From positions 124,001 through 188,000 of the forward strand of contig JAGTJM010000029.1 in NCBI GenBank assembly GCA_020747015.1: 64,000 nt of DNA, given 5' to 3'. The DNA comes from Pyrenochaeta sp. MPI-SDFR-AT-0127. Lineage: Eukaryota > Ascomycota > Dothideomycetes > Pleosporales > Cucurbitariaceae. The notes below the pieces were generated by a model. The model was given only the letters and a program-made list of their open reading frames with translations. It was not told the origin of the DNA and did not search any database. Below are positions 36,097 to 47,075 of the stretch, in pieces (position 1 is the stretch's first letter; the number at the start of each line of letters is the position of its first letter). The translations under genes were made by a program, and so were the position numbers.

Positions 36097-37517
36097 CTCC
36101 GTGAAAGATTTTGAAGAGAGCCTGGTGAATAGTGTCAGGACCACGGCCCTGCCAGGACGCTAGGGCGTTGGCTATAAAAGAGGCCATCGGCCTGCCCTCG
36201 TATTAGTAGTGATTTGCCTAGCTAACTATCTATTGTGCCGGTGGTCAGGGTGGTAACCTTGGTTAAGTAGGACCGAATTAAGCCCTAGTGGCTTAGTTCG
36301 GTATGGTGGATGGGCGGAGGTGTTAGGAGGCGGCACACATGATCGTCGACAAGGCTTCAGATACTCATCATCAGAGGCTGTGACGACAATGATCTTCCCC
36401 AGCTGAAATAAAATGCGGGGCTGTATCATATGAATGAAGTTTACCCATTGTCTGCGTCTTCCTGTTTCCGCCTAACGGACGGTGATCGTCAAGAGGACAA
36501 ATCGGATGAAACAGTTGATTACTGAATTAACCCAAGGAGGCAATGGACGACCTTCCATTGGTTCGACATTAGCTTTCTAATTTCTTACCTCCAGTCTGCA
36601 CTCCGTAAGATCTTGTCCGCATCGTTCAGACTCCCAGGGTAATACCAATGTCGAAAGCACCATGAGAACTCCGGAATCACCTTTTGCGCCTTGATATTGT
36701 TGGTGGTCTTTGTGTGCTTTCTGCTGCTATAGCCACCCGCCTAGCCAGCCATTACGTCACACTACTGGAATCTGTGTCGGCCTTCCTCGAGGTAATTGCC
36801 TGCCTCTAAATTACACCCAACGACACACGTCTCTTGAGAGAATAATAGATAGTAAATGATATCGATCCTAAGACTACTTGCCCAGAGTACTTTCAAATGC
36901 GCAGGTTCAACAGCGTAATGCTCATAGAACGTACTGGGCATGCTAAAGGGATAGAGGGGCGTTACGGGCCGCCTCTGTGATGTTTGCATCGCTCAGATTT
37001 GCAAGTGGCCATGGCAGAAAAAGCAAGAGAGCTATGCGTCATCATTAAGCTTGGATTCAAGGTTGATATGGTGAACTGGGGTGACCTGAGCTCGCAAAGG
37101 AGAGTAGAGAGCAATTTTAGGGTATGCATAGAGGGAGAAGTAGGGTGAAAGGTAATGTCGCGCTTTCTGCGGATGGGGTGTGGTCCAATCTTCGGAAAAG
37201 GCTGATATAAAGAGATACAAGACTTTAGGGGCATCTCCATAGACTCAGCAGAACATCCATAGCGAAGGCGGATCGACTGCGATACGCAGTGTGAAGGCCT
37301 AGCATCACGTGACTCCCACCACGGGTGCGTCTCAGCTGTGCCTCGCTTACCAGCGGCCCACGATATAAGGGCGCAGGAGGAGGGGATTTAGGAGGCATGA
37401 ATCAATGTGTATTCCATCCCACACCTGTTGACTGTTGAACCCTGCTATGGTCGCTTCCACATAATCACTCCTAATAAATCTTAGGCAGAGAGAGAATCAC
37501 AGACACACACTGAGAAT
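36097..37517. other. 1.4-kb region without a supported gene
   Basis: Contains a TATAAAAG at 36173..36180 in + orientation with no gene to its right. Otherwise nothing supported. Confidence 0.4.
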
Positions 37518-38235
37518 TTGGTTGGGCCTGGTGTGCATGTGGTCGATCATAGCATCAAAGGCGGTCGATAGCAAAATCTTGTACTTCTAGTAAAGGATAA
37601 CTTGCCAGAAGATGTTATGAAAGCTCAATGGGATTTGGCTGAGATGAAAGCAATTTTTAGAGAATGGGACCCGATGAAAGAATTCTATGATGTAGTCTAG
37701 TACTTAGGCTAATAAAAATGTCTTTAGTTTAAATCAGTGCTTGGATTACGTAAAGAAGGTCGAAAATTGGTGTTTGAATTACCCTACGTGGAGACTTCCA
37801 TAAGATGCTCATAACTAAGGTGTTCTTAATCGAGGCACTGCGTTTTTAGAAATCCAAGTCTGGGGGCTTTTCTTTTGGCTTCAGGGATTTCTTGACCAGA
37901 AATGTGTCCGGATGTTGACACAATCAATACATAAATAGTCGATATTGCGGTCACCCGATGCTACCCTATATGGCGCAAGGTGCCAATGCGGCTCTAGCGG
38001 ATGGTGCAACACTTGCAGCGCTGCTTTCGAAGGTCAAGCATAGAGACCAGATTGCCGCTGCAATAGACATGTATGACAGTGTCCGGCGGCCTTGAATTGA
38101 TCAGCTTGCCAAAGAAACGTTCAAGCAGGGCAAAGAACACCATCTGTCAGATGGCCCAGAGCTGGTTAGGAGAAACTCTCTGCGCACTAAATCCTTCGAA
38201 AAGCAAACCAACTGCAATGAGGAATCAGGAGGTTG
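37518..38235 (+). pseudogene. Relic of a salicylate-hydroxylase-like FAD monooxygenase
   Basis: Two decayed segments in the same orientation carry clear family blocks. Segment one (37518..37690) reads GPGVHVVDHSIKGGR, then a stop, then KDNLPEDVMKAQWDLAEM and IFREWDPM, ending at another stop. Segment two (37949..38235) reads GHPMLPYMAQGANAALADGA, the FAD-binding GDxxHPMLPY-type block, continuing to MYDSVRRP, a TGA where family members tend to have Arg, then IDQLAKETFKQGKEHH. Between them only CLDYVKKVEN is faintly visible (about 37738-37767). The N-terminal Rossmann half is missing. The intact enzyme would hydroxylate an aromatic ring with NAD(P)H. It is broken in several places and cannot be functional. 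Confidence 0.85.
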
Positions 38236-39900
38236 ATGTTATGTGGCTCTAAATTTTAACTGAAGCAGCACATTGACTGATCTCATAGGACACACCCCAA
38301 TATACAACCTTAGATTTATAGATACAACGCATACGCAGAGGCATAAAATACGTATAGCCAGCATCCATTCTAGTTCATCTGTAGAACTTTTTTATGTAGC
38401 ATAATTGCTTCATGACGTGGCGTGAATAGTACTTCGTATTACAGAACAATGAAAGCTATGGTCACATTGTAATGCAACGAGTTGTTACAAAAACCACGAT
38501 TTGAGACCCATTTTTTTCGTTAAGTCTGATAGTCGTAAAAGTATGAGGTTGGAGGAGCAGCATTAATATTGTGTCTAAGTCCCATGCCTCCAAACTGCTA
38601 AACTCGAGACGCACAATCAGCTCTTACTACAATGGACTTATAATATCTAAAGGACCCCTTGAGAAATGATCCTAGCATAGGCAGACGTAAGCCTTCATTC
38701 TGTAAGTACAAGTCCCATTGATTACCAGCATTAGTTCCTCAATCAAACTACGATGCTAAGTAGCAGTGACAGCCTTGACCCCAAACAACCTCTCTCTCGT
38801 CAACAACAATCCTGTTACAAGACAATGAGCTCCTGCTGTGATCGTTAGACCGTATATGGTACTAATGGAGCTTGCGCGTGTAAGTTCAAAGCTATAAGGA
38901 TTGATAGTCAGTGCAGTCTCAATGACTACAACGTTTGATACTCGAAGAGCGAAATGTCACTGACAGGGGCTGACTAAGGAGTAGTGTACTGGAAGGAAGT
39001 ATTGCATCAGGCAAGGTGGAACATCGTAGGCGAGGATATAAGTGAAGTTGCTTGATTCGATCCATAATGTTGGAATGAGTCGCAGTGAATCCAATGCGTC
39101 TCCGCTGACAAATTGCCCCAGATTGACAAATGGACCACAGCAGAGGCAGATAGTGAAGGATTCGGGTTGCCAAGGGCATCCCTTATACAAGTAAGGGGAG
39201 GTGAGCGTATGTGCTGATAAAGCAGACAAAGAACATGAACCCATTGGGCGATAGCATATGTCGCTAGTCTAACCCTGGAGATTGCGGTGCCTCCCGCGGA
39301 GACGGGCGCTAAGTCTGTAATTCTAACTTAAACTAGCCCACACTACCTAATTTAGATAGCACAGTATATCTCTATCCAGCGTTCGCCAAACTGATTATCA
39401 CCCAGCACTAGCGACAACAGCGACGTTACTTAGCGTCCCACGAAAGATCCGTGATCAGATCCCCAAGAAGTTGTTTTCATTCCACACCCCTTCCTGCGTT
39501 CTCCCTCAAGTCATCCAGGAGAGGATATGCCTCTTGAATACATTCGGCCCGTACTGTGCTCACAACACTGACATTCATGTTGAAAGGGGACTGACCGATA
39601 GCGACCAGATAGCACTGCTCGGGGCAAAATTGCCGATTGCGGTCTGAGACAGAAGAACTACCCAGGACTCGAGGCGATGCCCTAACATATCAAAACCATG
39701 TTTGTGAAAGGGATTGTGGCATATTGTCGAAATGGGTTTCTTTCCTGAGTTCGCGGAGGTACATGAAACTGTCCACCTTCAGATTGGCCTCCATCAATCC
39801 TTCCGAGAATCAAGGGTAGTACAAGAGATTAAGGCTCTTTGTGGGCATATGTGTTAAAAGAATATCATACCTAATCACGTCTCAAACTTCTTTATCGACG
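38236..39900. other. 1.7-kb AT-rich region without a supported gene
   Basis: No ORF with recognisable content on either strand. Confidence 0.45.
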
Positions 39901-39975
39901 AGGGATCCTAGGTAGAAGCCCAGGAGTAGGAGGAGGTTTTATAGTGCCCCTTCTCCTCCCTACCGCAGGATCTCG
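39901..39975. repeat. Imperfect inverted repeat (hairpin-forming)
   Basis: GATCCTAGGTAG and GGAGTAGGAGGAGG on the left are partly complementary to CCTTCTCCTCCCTACC and GCAGGATC on the right, with a TTTTATAGTGCC loop. It is next to the relic ORF and could be the edge of a small repeat element. Confidence 0.45.
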
Positions 39976-40008
39976 AGAGTAGTACGTAGATCCGACCGTT
40001 GTTTATAG

Positions 40009-40415
40009 TCAAGGATATTGTGTGCCGCCCCCAGATACGTAATATAGCTTGCGTTTGGGCATTCGCCTTCCGAACATCGCAACTCTAATTACTGCTTCGT
40101 TGGAGGCATTATTATATGCGGGACGCGATTGTTGGTGTTGTGCAGTGTTCCGTAGTGTACTGAAGAATTTTTGGGGAGAATCAATAATCGCTGCTACACA
40201 GCGTGCTTTACTTCTACGAGATAATGTCACGAAGTAATCATCCCACATCTGCATCAGCGCCAGTCGTTTGCTCAAGGCCTTGGACGTTTGGCGTTAAAGA
40301 AGATGAGGACGTCATTGACATAGTGTAATCCCTCTTCTTCAATGGGGTGGAGGGCGTATCCTAATACTTCCAACAGCATGTCAGGTCGAAAGGAATGGTG
40401 GTGATACAGTGCGCA
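40009..40415 (-). pseudogene. Repeat-like decayed ORF of unknown family
   Basis: A minus-strand reading frame runs from about 40415 (RPDMLLEVLGYALHPIEEEG, HYVNDVLIFF) and breaks by a frame change near 40300. The lower part, 40275..40009, continues as LALMQMWDDYFVTLSRRSK and FFSTLRNTAQHQQS. HYVNDVLIF resembles a reverse-transcriptase YVDD box, but no other reverse-transcriptase block is visible and I do not assign it. It looks like a fragment of a repeated element. Confidence 0.35.
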
Positions 40416-40942
40416 CGTGAGCCTCGATGTGACTGGCATTTCAGCCGTGTTCGTAGCTGGCGAGATCAGGCAGCTTTGGACCTCACCGACTGATCATCTC
40501 ACTACATCACAATGTAAACACCACGCACACCGCCTAGCCTTGCACATCATGTCCATCTGGACCCTGATCTACCTATTTATCCCACGCAATTTGCGGGGGA
40601 TAAGGTACCGCACGATCCACTGGTCGAGCGCCCGCTTTTGGCTTGCAAGCGATGCACATTTCAGGCTCGAATCGGCCGCCCGCCATGCACGATGATCACA
40701 GCCCACATCAAAATCTGGGCACAGCCCATATGCGGCCTGCCACGCCATCCAAAACGTCGAGCAGGCCCCGCAAATTTCGACTTCTACGCTAAGAAATGAG
40801 GCAACTGGCCTGATGACCTCACCGGTCCCGTGAGCCGAGAGGAGCAGGCTTGCAGGGACAGGCGTTTAAGTGTCCGAGACTTCGCCTCCTGCGTCTAGAT
40901 TGCTACCTAGACCGTCAAAATATCGACAACAAACCTGTGACA
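40416..40942. other. Intergenic region
   Basis: No supported feature; promoter of the following RD-repeat gene. Confidence 0.4.
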
Positions 40943-41879
40943 ATGGGCAGACGCGATGAAATGCCATATCCACCACCCCCGCCGCCCATGGGCCAGCAGC
41001 CCCGTAAGCCTTCCTTCGCACCTTGTGAAGCTTCCCACCTAACACTTGAAAGCAGAGCCAACCTATCGCTTCGAGAACTATGAGAACGGCAAACCGAAAT
41101 GGGCGCCTGGTGTAGACAATCAGAGAGACTATCGCGATTATCGCGACAGCCGACGAGAACAGCGACGACCACGGAAGGAGCGAGACCGTTATGAAGAGGA
41201 TGCGCCTCCACCTCCGCCCCCGCCTCCTCCTCCTCCAGCAGCAGCAGCACCACCGCCTCCAAAAGGTATGACATCCATTGACTTGCTCCCATTATGTGAT
41301 ACTCAACACCATGCAGAGTCTCGAGAAGCGCGACCTCCTCGGCCTCGCCGACGAAGATCCTACGATTCATCGTCAGATTCAGACTCCCCACCCCCACCAC
41401 GACGAAGCCATCGCCGTGACGAACGAAAGCCGGAACGACGACGGGAAGACATGTACGACTCGTATGACGAGCACTACCCGCCGCGCAGGCAGCGGGACGA
41501 TCCTTACAAGAGTCGCGATGGGTACAAGTCTGAAGGCTACAAATCCGACAGGCGGCGCAAAGACCCATACGATGATTACGATCGAAGAGACAGGCCTCGC
41601 GATGACAGAGATCGAAGAGATGATCGATATGACGATATGTTCAGACAAAAGGACTCCCGTCGAGATCCGCGTTACGATGATCGGGATCGCAGAGACCGCT
41701 ATGACGATGATCGCCATGGTGACCGTCGCAGGAGTGACGGACGAGCAATGGGTAAGAACCAGCCCCAATGGCAGAGAGAGGCGATGAGCATGTTCAAAGA
41801 ATATGCTGTTCCTCTTATCAAAGCCGAGGGTGGAAAGTTCATCTCAAAGCAAATGGCTGGTTATATGAAGAAACGCTAA
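40943..41879 (+). CDS. Proline-rich and Arg/Asp-repeat protein of unknown function
   Basis: Exons 40943..41003, 41056..41265 and 41317..41879 give about 277 aa. The N terminus is proline-rich (PYPPPPPPMG), a second proline/alanine run covers about 75-95, and an SYDSSSDSDSPPPPRR Ser/Asp patch follows. Then come about 100 residues of alternating charge, with repeats such as DRRDR, RDDRDRRDD and YDDRDRRDRYDDDR. The C terminus is different: an ordered-looking WQREAMSMFKEYAVPLIKAE segment ending in KKR. Mixed-charge RD/RS-like domains are common in nuclear speckle and RNA-processing proteins, so that role is possible. No RNA-binding domain is visible. Confidence 0.75.
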
Positions 41880-42265
41880 GCGATCGACTCGCTACATATG
41901 TTTTATCGGTTCTTAGCATACGGTCTTTTGACTTCAGAACTCGATTGCAGCGTTCATTCCACTCATTTCCTAATTTCGAGGGCTTGTTACGGAGTTTGGG
42001 GTTTGCGTAGAGGAACAGCAATCAAACTAACGTAGCCACATGACCAATTCTAGTCCCTTCTATTTTCGTTCAACTCCTGCTGGTTCTCAGCCTCATGTCT
42101 TAGTCTGGAATGGACCGTGCCCCAGCTGACTGACGTCATGCTCACCGTACATCTGACGTCTCTGGGTGACTGCCTCGCAGTATCATCACAAGATCAGATC
42201 CAAAACATACGAAATCCCGTGGCTCGTATAATCATCTTGCTGCAATATTGGATAGTACATCAGTC
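41880..42265. other. Intergenic region
   Basis: No supported feature in about 0.39 kb. Confidence 0.4.
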
Positions 42266-43018
42266 ATGGTCACAACACGCAGCAAGACCACACAAACACA
42301 CCTCGAGGACTTTGCAACCAAAAAGAGCACACTAAATGACCAAAGCCGAAAAACAGAGGCAGCTCAGAAGCCGCCGCCGAAAGCCAATATCTCGAGGAAG
42401 CGCCAGTCTAGCGAGACTTCGTCAGTTGAACAAAGGCCTCCTATCAAACGAACTAAACCCAGCAAAACGCTGAAATCAACAAATGCGACGGATAGCAAGG
42501 AGTCGCCCAAAATCATCATCAATCGTGCCCCGGTCCTTCAACTCTGGAGTGCATGTGTAACACAATTCATCTATCCAGATATAGAGTGGTCAACATGTGT
42601 TAGTGCCGGTTCTGCAATCTCAACGATTTGCGCTGTAGCAAAGGGTCGCTCTATAGGCACCATAGTGGAGAAAGACGAATCTGAAGAGCAAGAAAAGAAC
42701 CGGCAAGATGCGAAGAAGAAACTGAAGGATCTGGATGCAATAGAGGTTATGCACTTCAAACTACCGCTGAAGAACAATCTGGCTCTTGTAAGCCGTAGCG
42801 ACACGAAAGGCAAGCCTGGTGCCGAAGAGCCGCTTAAGAACAAATTCGGAGACGAGGGTTACGAGCTTACGAAGGAGGCATTTAATACGGCGCTCAAGTC
42901 TTGGCAAGGCCACGAAGATGAGTTGAGTAAGAAAGCGTTTGGGTTCTACGAAAAGTTCAGGCCAGATGTGAAAAGTGGGCAAAAGGGCTGGGGAAGAAAG
43001 GGGGAACTAAAATCTTGA
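42266..43018 (+). CDS. Basic nuclear-type protein with conserved-looking fungal domain, function unknown
   Basis: An intronless ORF of 250 aa from the ATG at 42266. The first 85 residues are disordered and basic with KRQSSETSS and PIKRTKPSK, likely nuclear-localisation sequences. Residues about 90-140 read PVLQLWSACVTQF ... AGSAISTICAVAKGRSIG. They resemble a helical module found in other fungal hypothetical proteins, where a LWAxVVAxRLG helix is followed by NAxSKGxRLG. The charged segment after it (EEQEKNRQDAKKKLKDLD) is probably helical. The C-terminal part contains AFNTALKSWQGHEDELSKKAFGFYEKF. I know no function for it. Confidence 0.7.
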   Translation: MVTTRSKTTQTHLEDFATKKSTLNDQSRKTEAAQKPPPKANISRKRQSSETSSVEQRPPIKRTKPSKTLKSTNATDSKESPKIIINRAPVLQLWSACVTQFIYPDIEWSTCVSAGSAISTICAVAKGRSIGTIVEKDESEEQEKNRQDAKKKLKDLDAIEVMHFKLPLKNNLALVSRSDTKGKPGAEEPLKNKFGDEGYELTKEAFNTALKSWQGHEDELSKKAFGFYEKFRPDVKSGQKGWGRKGELKS

Positions 43019-43534
43019 AAGTGTGAAGTTGGTGCTAGAAAGATAAGAACTTACCTATAGATACTTAGTCAATTTAACTATCATTCCACAGCTACCATTC
43101 AACTTCAAACTTCGTCTGTGATAAAAGGCGCCATGTTCCTATGTTAAGTGAAAAACAAGCATTCCTTTGGCGGCTTCCTGAATCCAACTCTCTTCTATGC
43201 TCTGAGCAGGGGCAAAACCGGCGGTCTGTTTGAGCTAACTCTATTCTAGACAAGTACATCAAACTCAATGTGGAGTTAATCAGGATGCTGTAAAATTGCA
43301 ATATCATCATAGGCATCACTAGCACAGGTCTGTATTTTCGTAAGATTGTTCTATTTCCTATCTTCATAACAGCACATGTACAGCATTCATTCAACAAACC
43401 GAGACAATGACATTAGGACGTTGGCATCTATACAAAATTTGATATCCTAGAAAAAACGACGTGTAACCAAAGGGGTATATATCTATCCAAAAAGCACAAA
43501 CGCCACATGTCTATCCAACATCCATTTCGTAAAC
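43019..43534. other. Intergenic region between convergent genes
   Basis: 3' flanks of both genes; nothing specific seen. Confidence 0.4.
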
Positions 43535-45511
43535 TCATGTAGGAATGGGCGGGGACCCAAAAACCAAGTTCTCATCATCTTCAAAGAAAGACGCTACATC
43601 CTGTGTCGACATGACGAAGTCATCAAAAGAAGTCTGTGCGTTACTCGTAGCAGACACCGAAACTGGACGCGTGGGGTGAGCTGCAGGAGGGTATGAGCGC
43701 TTCCTGGGGGCTACAGAGTCGTTTCGTGGAGCGGTCCATGCCTTCCTCTTCAGGCCTGGTCTGTCGGAAACTGATGGAGGTTTCCGACTCAGTGGGAATA
43801 GCGAGGGACTAGACATAGCCGCAGAAGCACTGGAACTTCGCGACTTGTTCGCTTGTTTTGAAGGGCCACCCAGGGCTTTTACCTTGCTCGAGGATGCAAG
43901 CTTAGCTGTCTCAACTTCCGGAGCAACGATTGTGTCCAACGATGGTGCTTTGCTTGCTACTTTGTTGACCAGGAGCGGATTCTTCGTCTTCGAAACATCC
44001 TGGACGGTCTCTGGTGCCGTTGGAATCCCAGTGTCTAGCACGGTCTCCTGCTCCAGGTCTTCCAAAGAAAAGTCCAAGTCCTGAGTTGACAATGGGGGAA
44101 GGCAGTCACCGATGGAGATGGAGGGGGACAGACTTGCTACTGGAAATATCGTCTCGGTCGCAAGTTCACGAGCAATCTGTGTACCGCTCTCGAGGAAGTC
44201 GTCCCAGCAGTCAGCCGATGGTTGTACTATAGGGGGCGCAGGCTTGTCTTTTAATATACGCTTGGTAGAGATGGATGAACTTGATTTCGACGCTGGAAGC
44301 CCTGGCATTTTAAAGCTCAGATTCTGGTTTGCTGCCGAGTGGGGCTTTGCTGTAGGATCAGTCGGTTTTGAAGGCAAACTTGAAGAGCGCACATGACCGT
44401 GAACTGAGGGTAGCTTGAATCCAGATTGCGATGTGTCTCGAGGGAGACGTAACGGCGCATAGTCGGCCGCGACACGTATTGGAAACTGGGTTCGCCTGAA
44501 AGGATACTGCTCTTGATTCTTGTACCTCGCAGTGAATGCAACCCGAGTGAGAAACGTTTTGGTTCCTTCGAGCTGGCCGTCCAAAACCAAGCATTCCAAA
44601 CGGTCATTCTCAGCTCGCAATATTTGCAAATGTTGGCTCTTCGATAGCTGACTGCTTGAACTCAAATCTTTCAGCAAGGTCACAACGCAACCAATCTTGA
44701 TGCGTAGCCGATGAGGTGGTAATCCAACTGGGGTCAATCTGTGAAGCAGCCCTGGCTGGGGGTCCCAGTCTGGCAATTTTGTTGAGATATCATGAGACAG
44801 TAACTCGATCACAGGCTCAGGCAGTCTATCTAATACAGCCTCCATTGCCTTATTGATAGGGCCATGAACACGGATAATGTCGGGGTCCTCCTTGGCGGTA
44901 GGTGGGTCCAGTGGGGTTGGGTCCAGGGGAGGTGCAGCTGCAGAAGGTGCCTGCACATTATTGATGGGTTCATGGATAGGATCCGACTTGACAGGATCAT
45001 GTAGCTCAAGAAGCGAATCGTCGTCCAGTTCATTGTCAACCCACTGCTCCCCAGAAGCGACATCCAATTTGGGCAAGTCGAGCACAATGTCATCAGCCTC
45101 GTCATCATCCCATGGCTCCTTCTCGATATTTTCCGCAATTTCCTCCAACTTCTTTGTCAACTCGGCATCTTTCTTGCGCTGCTCTTCTGCTTTCCTCTTG
45201 CTAACACCCAAGAATGCTTCCATGCCATTTTTCAACTGTGCCTGGGTATGACTGTATCCAACAAGTTGTGTCGCAAGTCCGACACCAATCTGTTTCCGTG
45301 CGCGCTCCTCCTTCTCTTCCCTCTGCTCGCGCTTCTTCTTCGCGGCTTTGCGGCGCTCCTCGGCTTCGCGCGCACGGGCGGCGCGTTGGTCTAATTCGTA
45401 GGCGCGCTCCAGCTGCTTCTGCTGGCGCTCGGGGATACGGGGCCCATTCTTCTTGTGTTGTTTCTTAGCTTCGCTGGACGTTTGCGCAATTCGGTAGGGA
45501 GTGGGGGGCAT
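43535..45511 (-). CDS. Large charged coiled-coil protein, function unknown
   Basis: An intronless ORF of 658 aa. I start it at the ATG at 45511 (MPPTPYRIAQ), since the frame above has only a TTG. Residues about 20-125 are a very charged helix, probably coiled coil (AARAREAEERRKAAKKKREQ). An acidic patch follows (PWDDDEADDIVLDLPKLD, about 134-151). About 220-360 appear ordered (PEPVIELLSHDISTKLPDWD, RLRIKIGCVVTLLKDL). The rest is Ser/Pro/Lys-rich with several basic clusters (RPGLKRKAW, APRKRSYPP). The very C terminus has SFDDFVMSTQDVASFFEDDENLVF, an acidic aromatic motif that could be a protein-binding tail. A nuclear protein is likely from composition; nothing more can be said. Confidence 0.75.
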   Translation of the reverse strand: MPPTPYRIAQTSSEAKKQHKKNGPRIPERQQKQLERAYELDQRAARAREAEERRKAAKKKREQREEKEERARKQIGVGLATQLVGYSHTQAQLKNGMEAFLGVSKRKAEEQRKKDAELTKKLEEIAENIEKEPWDDDEADDIVLDLPKLDVASGEQWVDNELDDDSLLELHDPVKSDPIHEPINNVQAPSAAAPPLDPTPLDPPTAKEDPDIIRVHGPINKAMEAVLDRLPEPVIELLSHDISTKLPDWDPQPGLLHRLTPVGLPPHRLRIKIGCVVTLLKDLSSSSQLSKSQHLQILRAENDRLECLVLDGQLEGTKTFLTRVAFTARYKNQEQYPFRRTQFPIRVAADYAPLRLPRDTSQSGFKLPSVHGHVRSSSLPSKPTDPTAKPHSAANQNLSFKMPGLPASKSSSSISTKRILKDKPAPPIVQPSADCWDDFLESGTQIARELATETIFPVASLSPSISIGDCLPPLSTQDLDFSLEDLEQETVLDTGIPTAPETVQDVSKTKNPLLVNKVASKAPSLDTIVAPEVETAKLASSSKVKALGGPSKQANKSRSSSASAAMSSPSLFPLSRKPPSVSDRPGLKRKAWTAPRNDSVAPRKRSYPPAAHPTRPVSVSATSNAQTSFDDFVMSTQDVASFFEDDENLVFGSPPIPT

Positions 45512-46224
45512 GGTGGTCTGCGCATCGCAATGAGGGGAAGTGAGAACGTGCAAGGCTGATCATTATGTGGCGTCGATGTTTTGCAGCAAGACCGTGCGTA
45601 AACGCGCCATCACGTGAGAGCTTACCCAATAACGGAGCGCCTTTCCTTGACCATCACAAGCGACCAGCACATCCTGAGCTACAGAGGGCATCGGAGACCA
45701 AAAGTGTAGTACATGAACAGTCGAAGCAAATATCTTCGTCGTTGCTATTATTGGAGCCTCACCCGAGACTGCTGTGTAACCTTCAACAACATCCGAACTC
45801 CTTCGTCTCCGTTGCCAGGGCTTATTTGGATCAGCGCCTCCTCCAGTCTCCCAAGCAGTCTCGAGGCCAGGTTCGGATGAGAATACACTGAGCTTACATG
45901 ACTCGCGCACTCTCACAACTACCAGGAAACCCATAGCCGATCCTCCGACCGTAAACCCGCCCACCAACGCCATAGACTTTGCCCCGCGTTCGGTAATGCA
46001 ACAGAGCACAATTCACACCACGCATATGCAAGGCGGCCTTGCCTTGCTTTAGCTCCAGCTCCAGCTGCGTGAAGCTATCCGGGGTGCAGGACCATGCTAG
46101 CGGCAGATACTGCCAACCCAACTTAATCTAGACTCATGCTCTAGCGAGTGTGCTTGTGCCAGTGAATTCCTCATTGTGAAGTCAAGGTATCATAGTCACT
46201 TGCAATAGCATTAGATTAGAAGAC
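45512..46224. other. Divergent intergenic region
   Basis: A 148-codon minus-strand ORF (45563..46009, first ATG 45973) has no known domain and contains a GTAAGC that could be a donor. Not called. Confidence 0.4.
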
Positions 46225-47075
46225 ATGGCTTTCGCTCTGAAAGGTGTTGCATACATCACTGGTGCAGGATCAGGTTCGTTCAAGGCTTCACATTTCGTAG
46301 CCCAGAAGCTTCACTCTAACTGTTATCAGGCATTGGGCAATATACTGCCTACGCGCTTGCACGACAAGGGGTCCGCTCATTCGCACTTTTGGATCGCAAT
46401 GCTATTACCACGACTGTCAGTGAACTCAAGAAGATTTCGCCAGATGTCTCAGTCAAGGAGTTCCAAGTAGACGTCACCAACGAGAAAGCCATTGATGACA
46501 GCATTGAAAAGACTGTCAAAGAATTCGGGCGCTTAGACTACGCGGTCAACAACGCTGGCATCGGCGGCATTATCAAGACCACGGATCAAATTCCCAAAGA
46601 AGATTTTGAGAAAGTCATTGCTATCAACACGACAGCTGTTTGGACATGTCAACGCGCCCAGATACGCCAGATGCTGAAGCAGGAGAAGCTCTCGGACTCA
46701 TATCGCTCTTACCGCGGCTCCATTGTCAACGTTGCATCCATGTACGGCCTCGTCGCTCCTCCTCTTAATGTACCTGCCACTGCGTATTCCGCAAGTAAGC
46801 ACGCCGTGGTCGGCTTAACGAGATCAGATGCTCTTGCATTTGCACACAAGGGCATCAAAATCAACGCGATTGCCCCAGGCTATGTTCTGACGCCGCTGGT
46901 GCAGGCGACCATGGGCCAAGGCGATATGATGGAAGTCGAGCGCAAAAAAGTCCCTGTTCACCGCTATTCTGAGATGGAGGAAATTGGCGATTGTATCGCG
47001 TTCCTGCATTCCGATGCAGCAAGCTACATGGTTGGTGCTACATTGGTTGCGGACGGCGGATACACAATCGTATAG
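46225..47075 (+). CDS. Classical short-chain dehydrogenase/reductase (SDR)
   Basis: Exons 46225..46273 and 46330..47075 give about 264 aa, the usual classical-SDR length. The cofactor motif TGAGSGIGQ is split by the intron (donor GTTCGT). NNAGIGG follows, then the catalytic serine in NVASMYG, and YSASK holds the catalytic Tyr and Lys. The end reads GATLVADGGYTIV, also family-typical. The Asp-rich LLDRN after beta-2 favours NAD(H). It oxidises or reduces a secondary alcohol/ketone pair. It lies head-to-tail with the flavin monooxygenase downstream (547-nt gap), so it could supply the ketone used by that enzyme. Confidence 0.92.

Noticed and set aside
40330..40370. YVND motif as a reverse-transcriptase active site
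   Set aside because: No flanking reverse-transcriptase blocks, integrase or RNase H could be read, so the match is not enough for a retroelement call.
41379..41768. 129-codon antisense ORF over the RD-repeat exon
   Set aside because: It is the complement of Arg/Asp codon repeats, giving an artificial Ile/Val-rich frame.
45563..46009. 148-codon minus-strand ORF between two genes
   Set aside because: No known domain, weak start context and an internal donor-like site; could be leader sequence.
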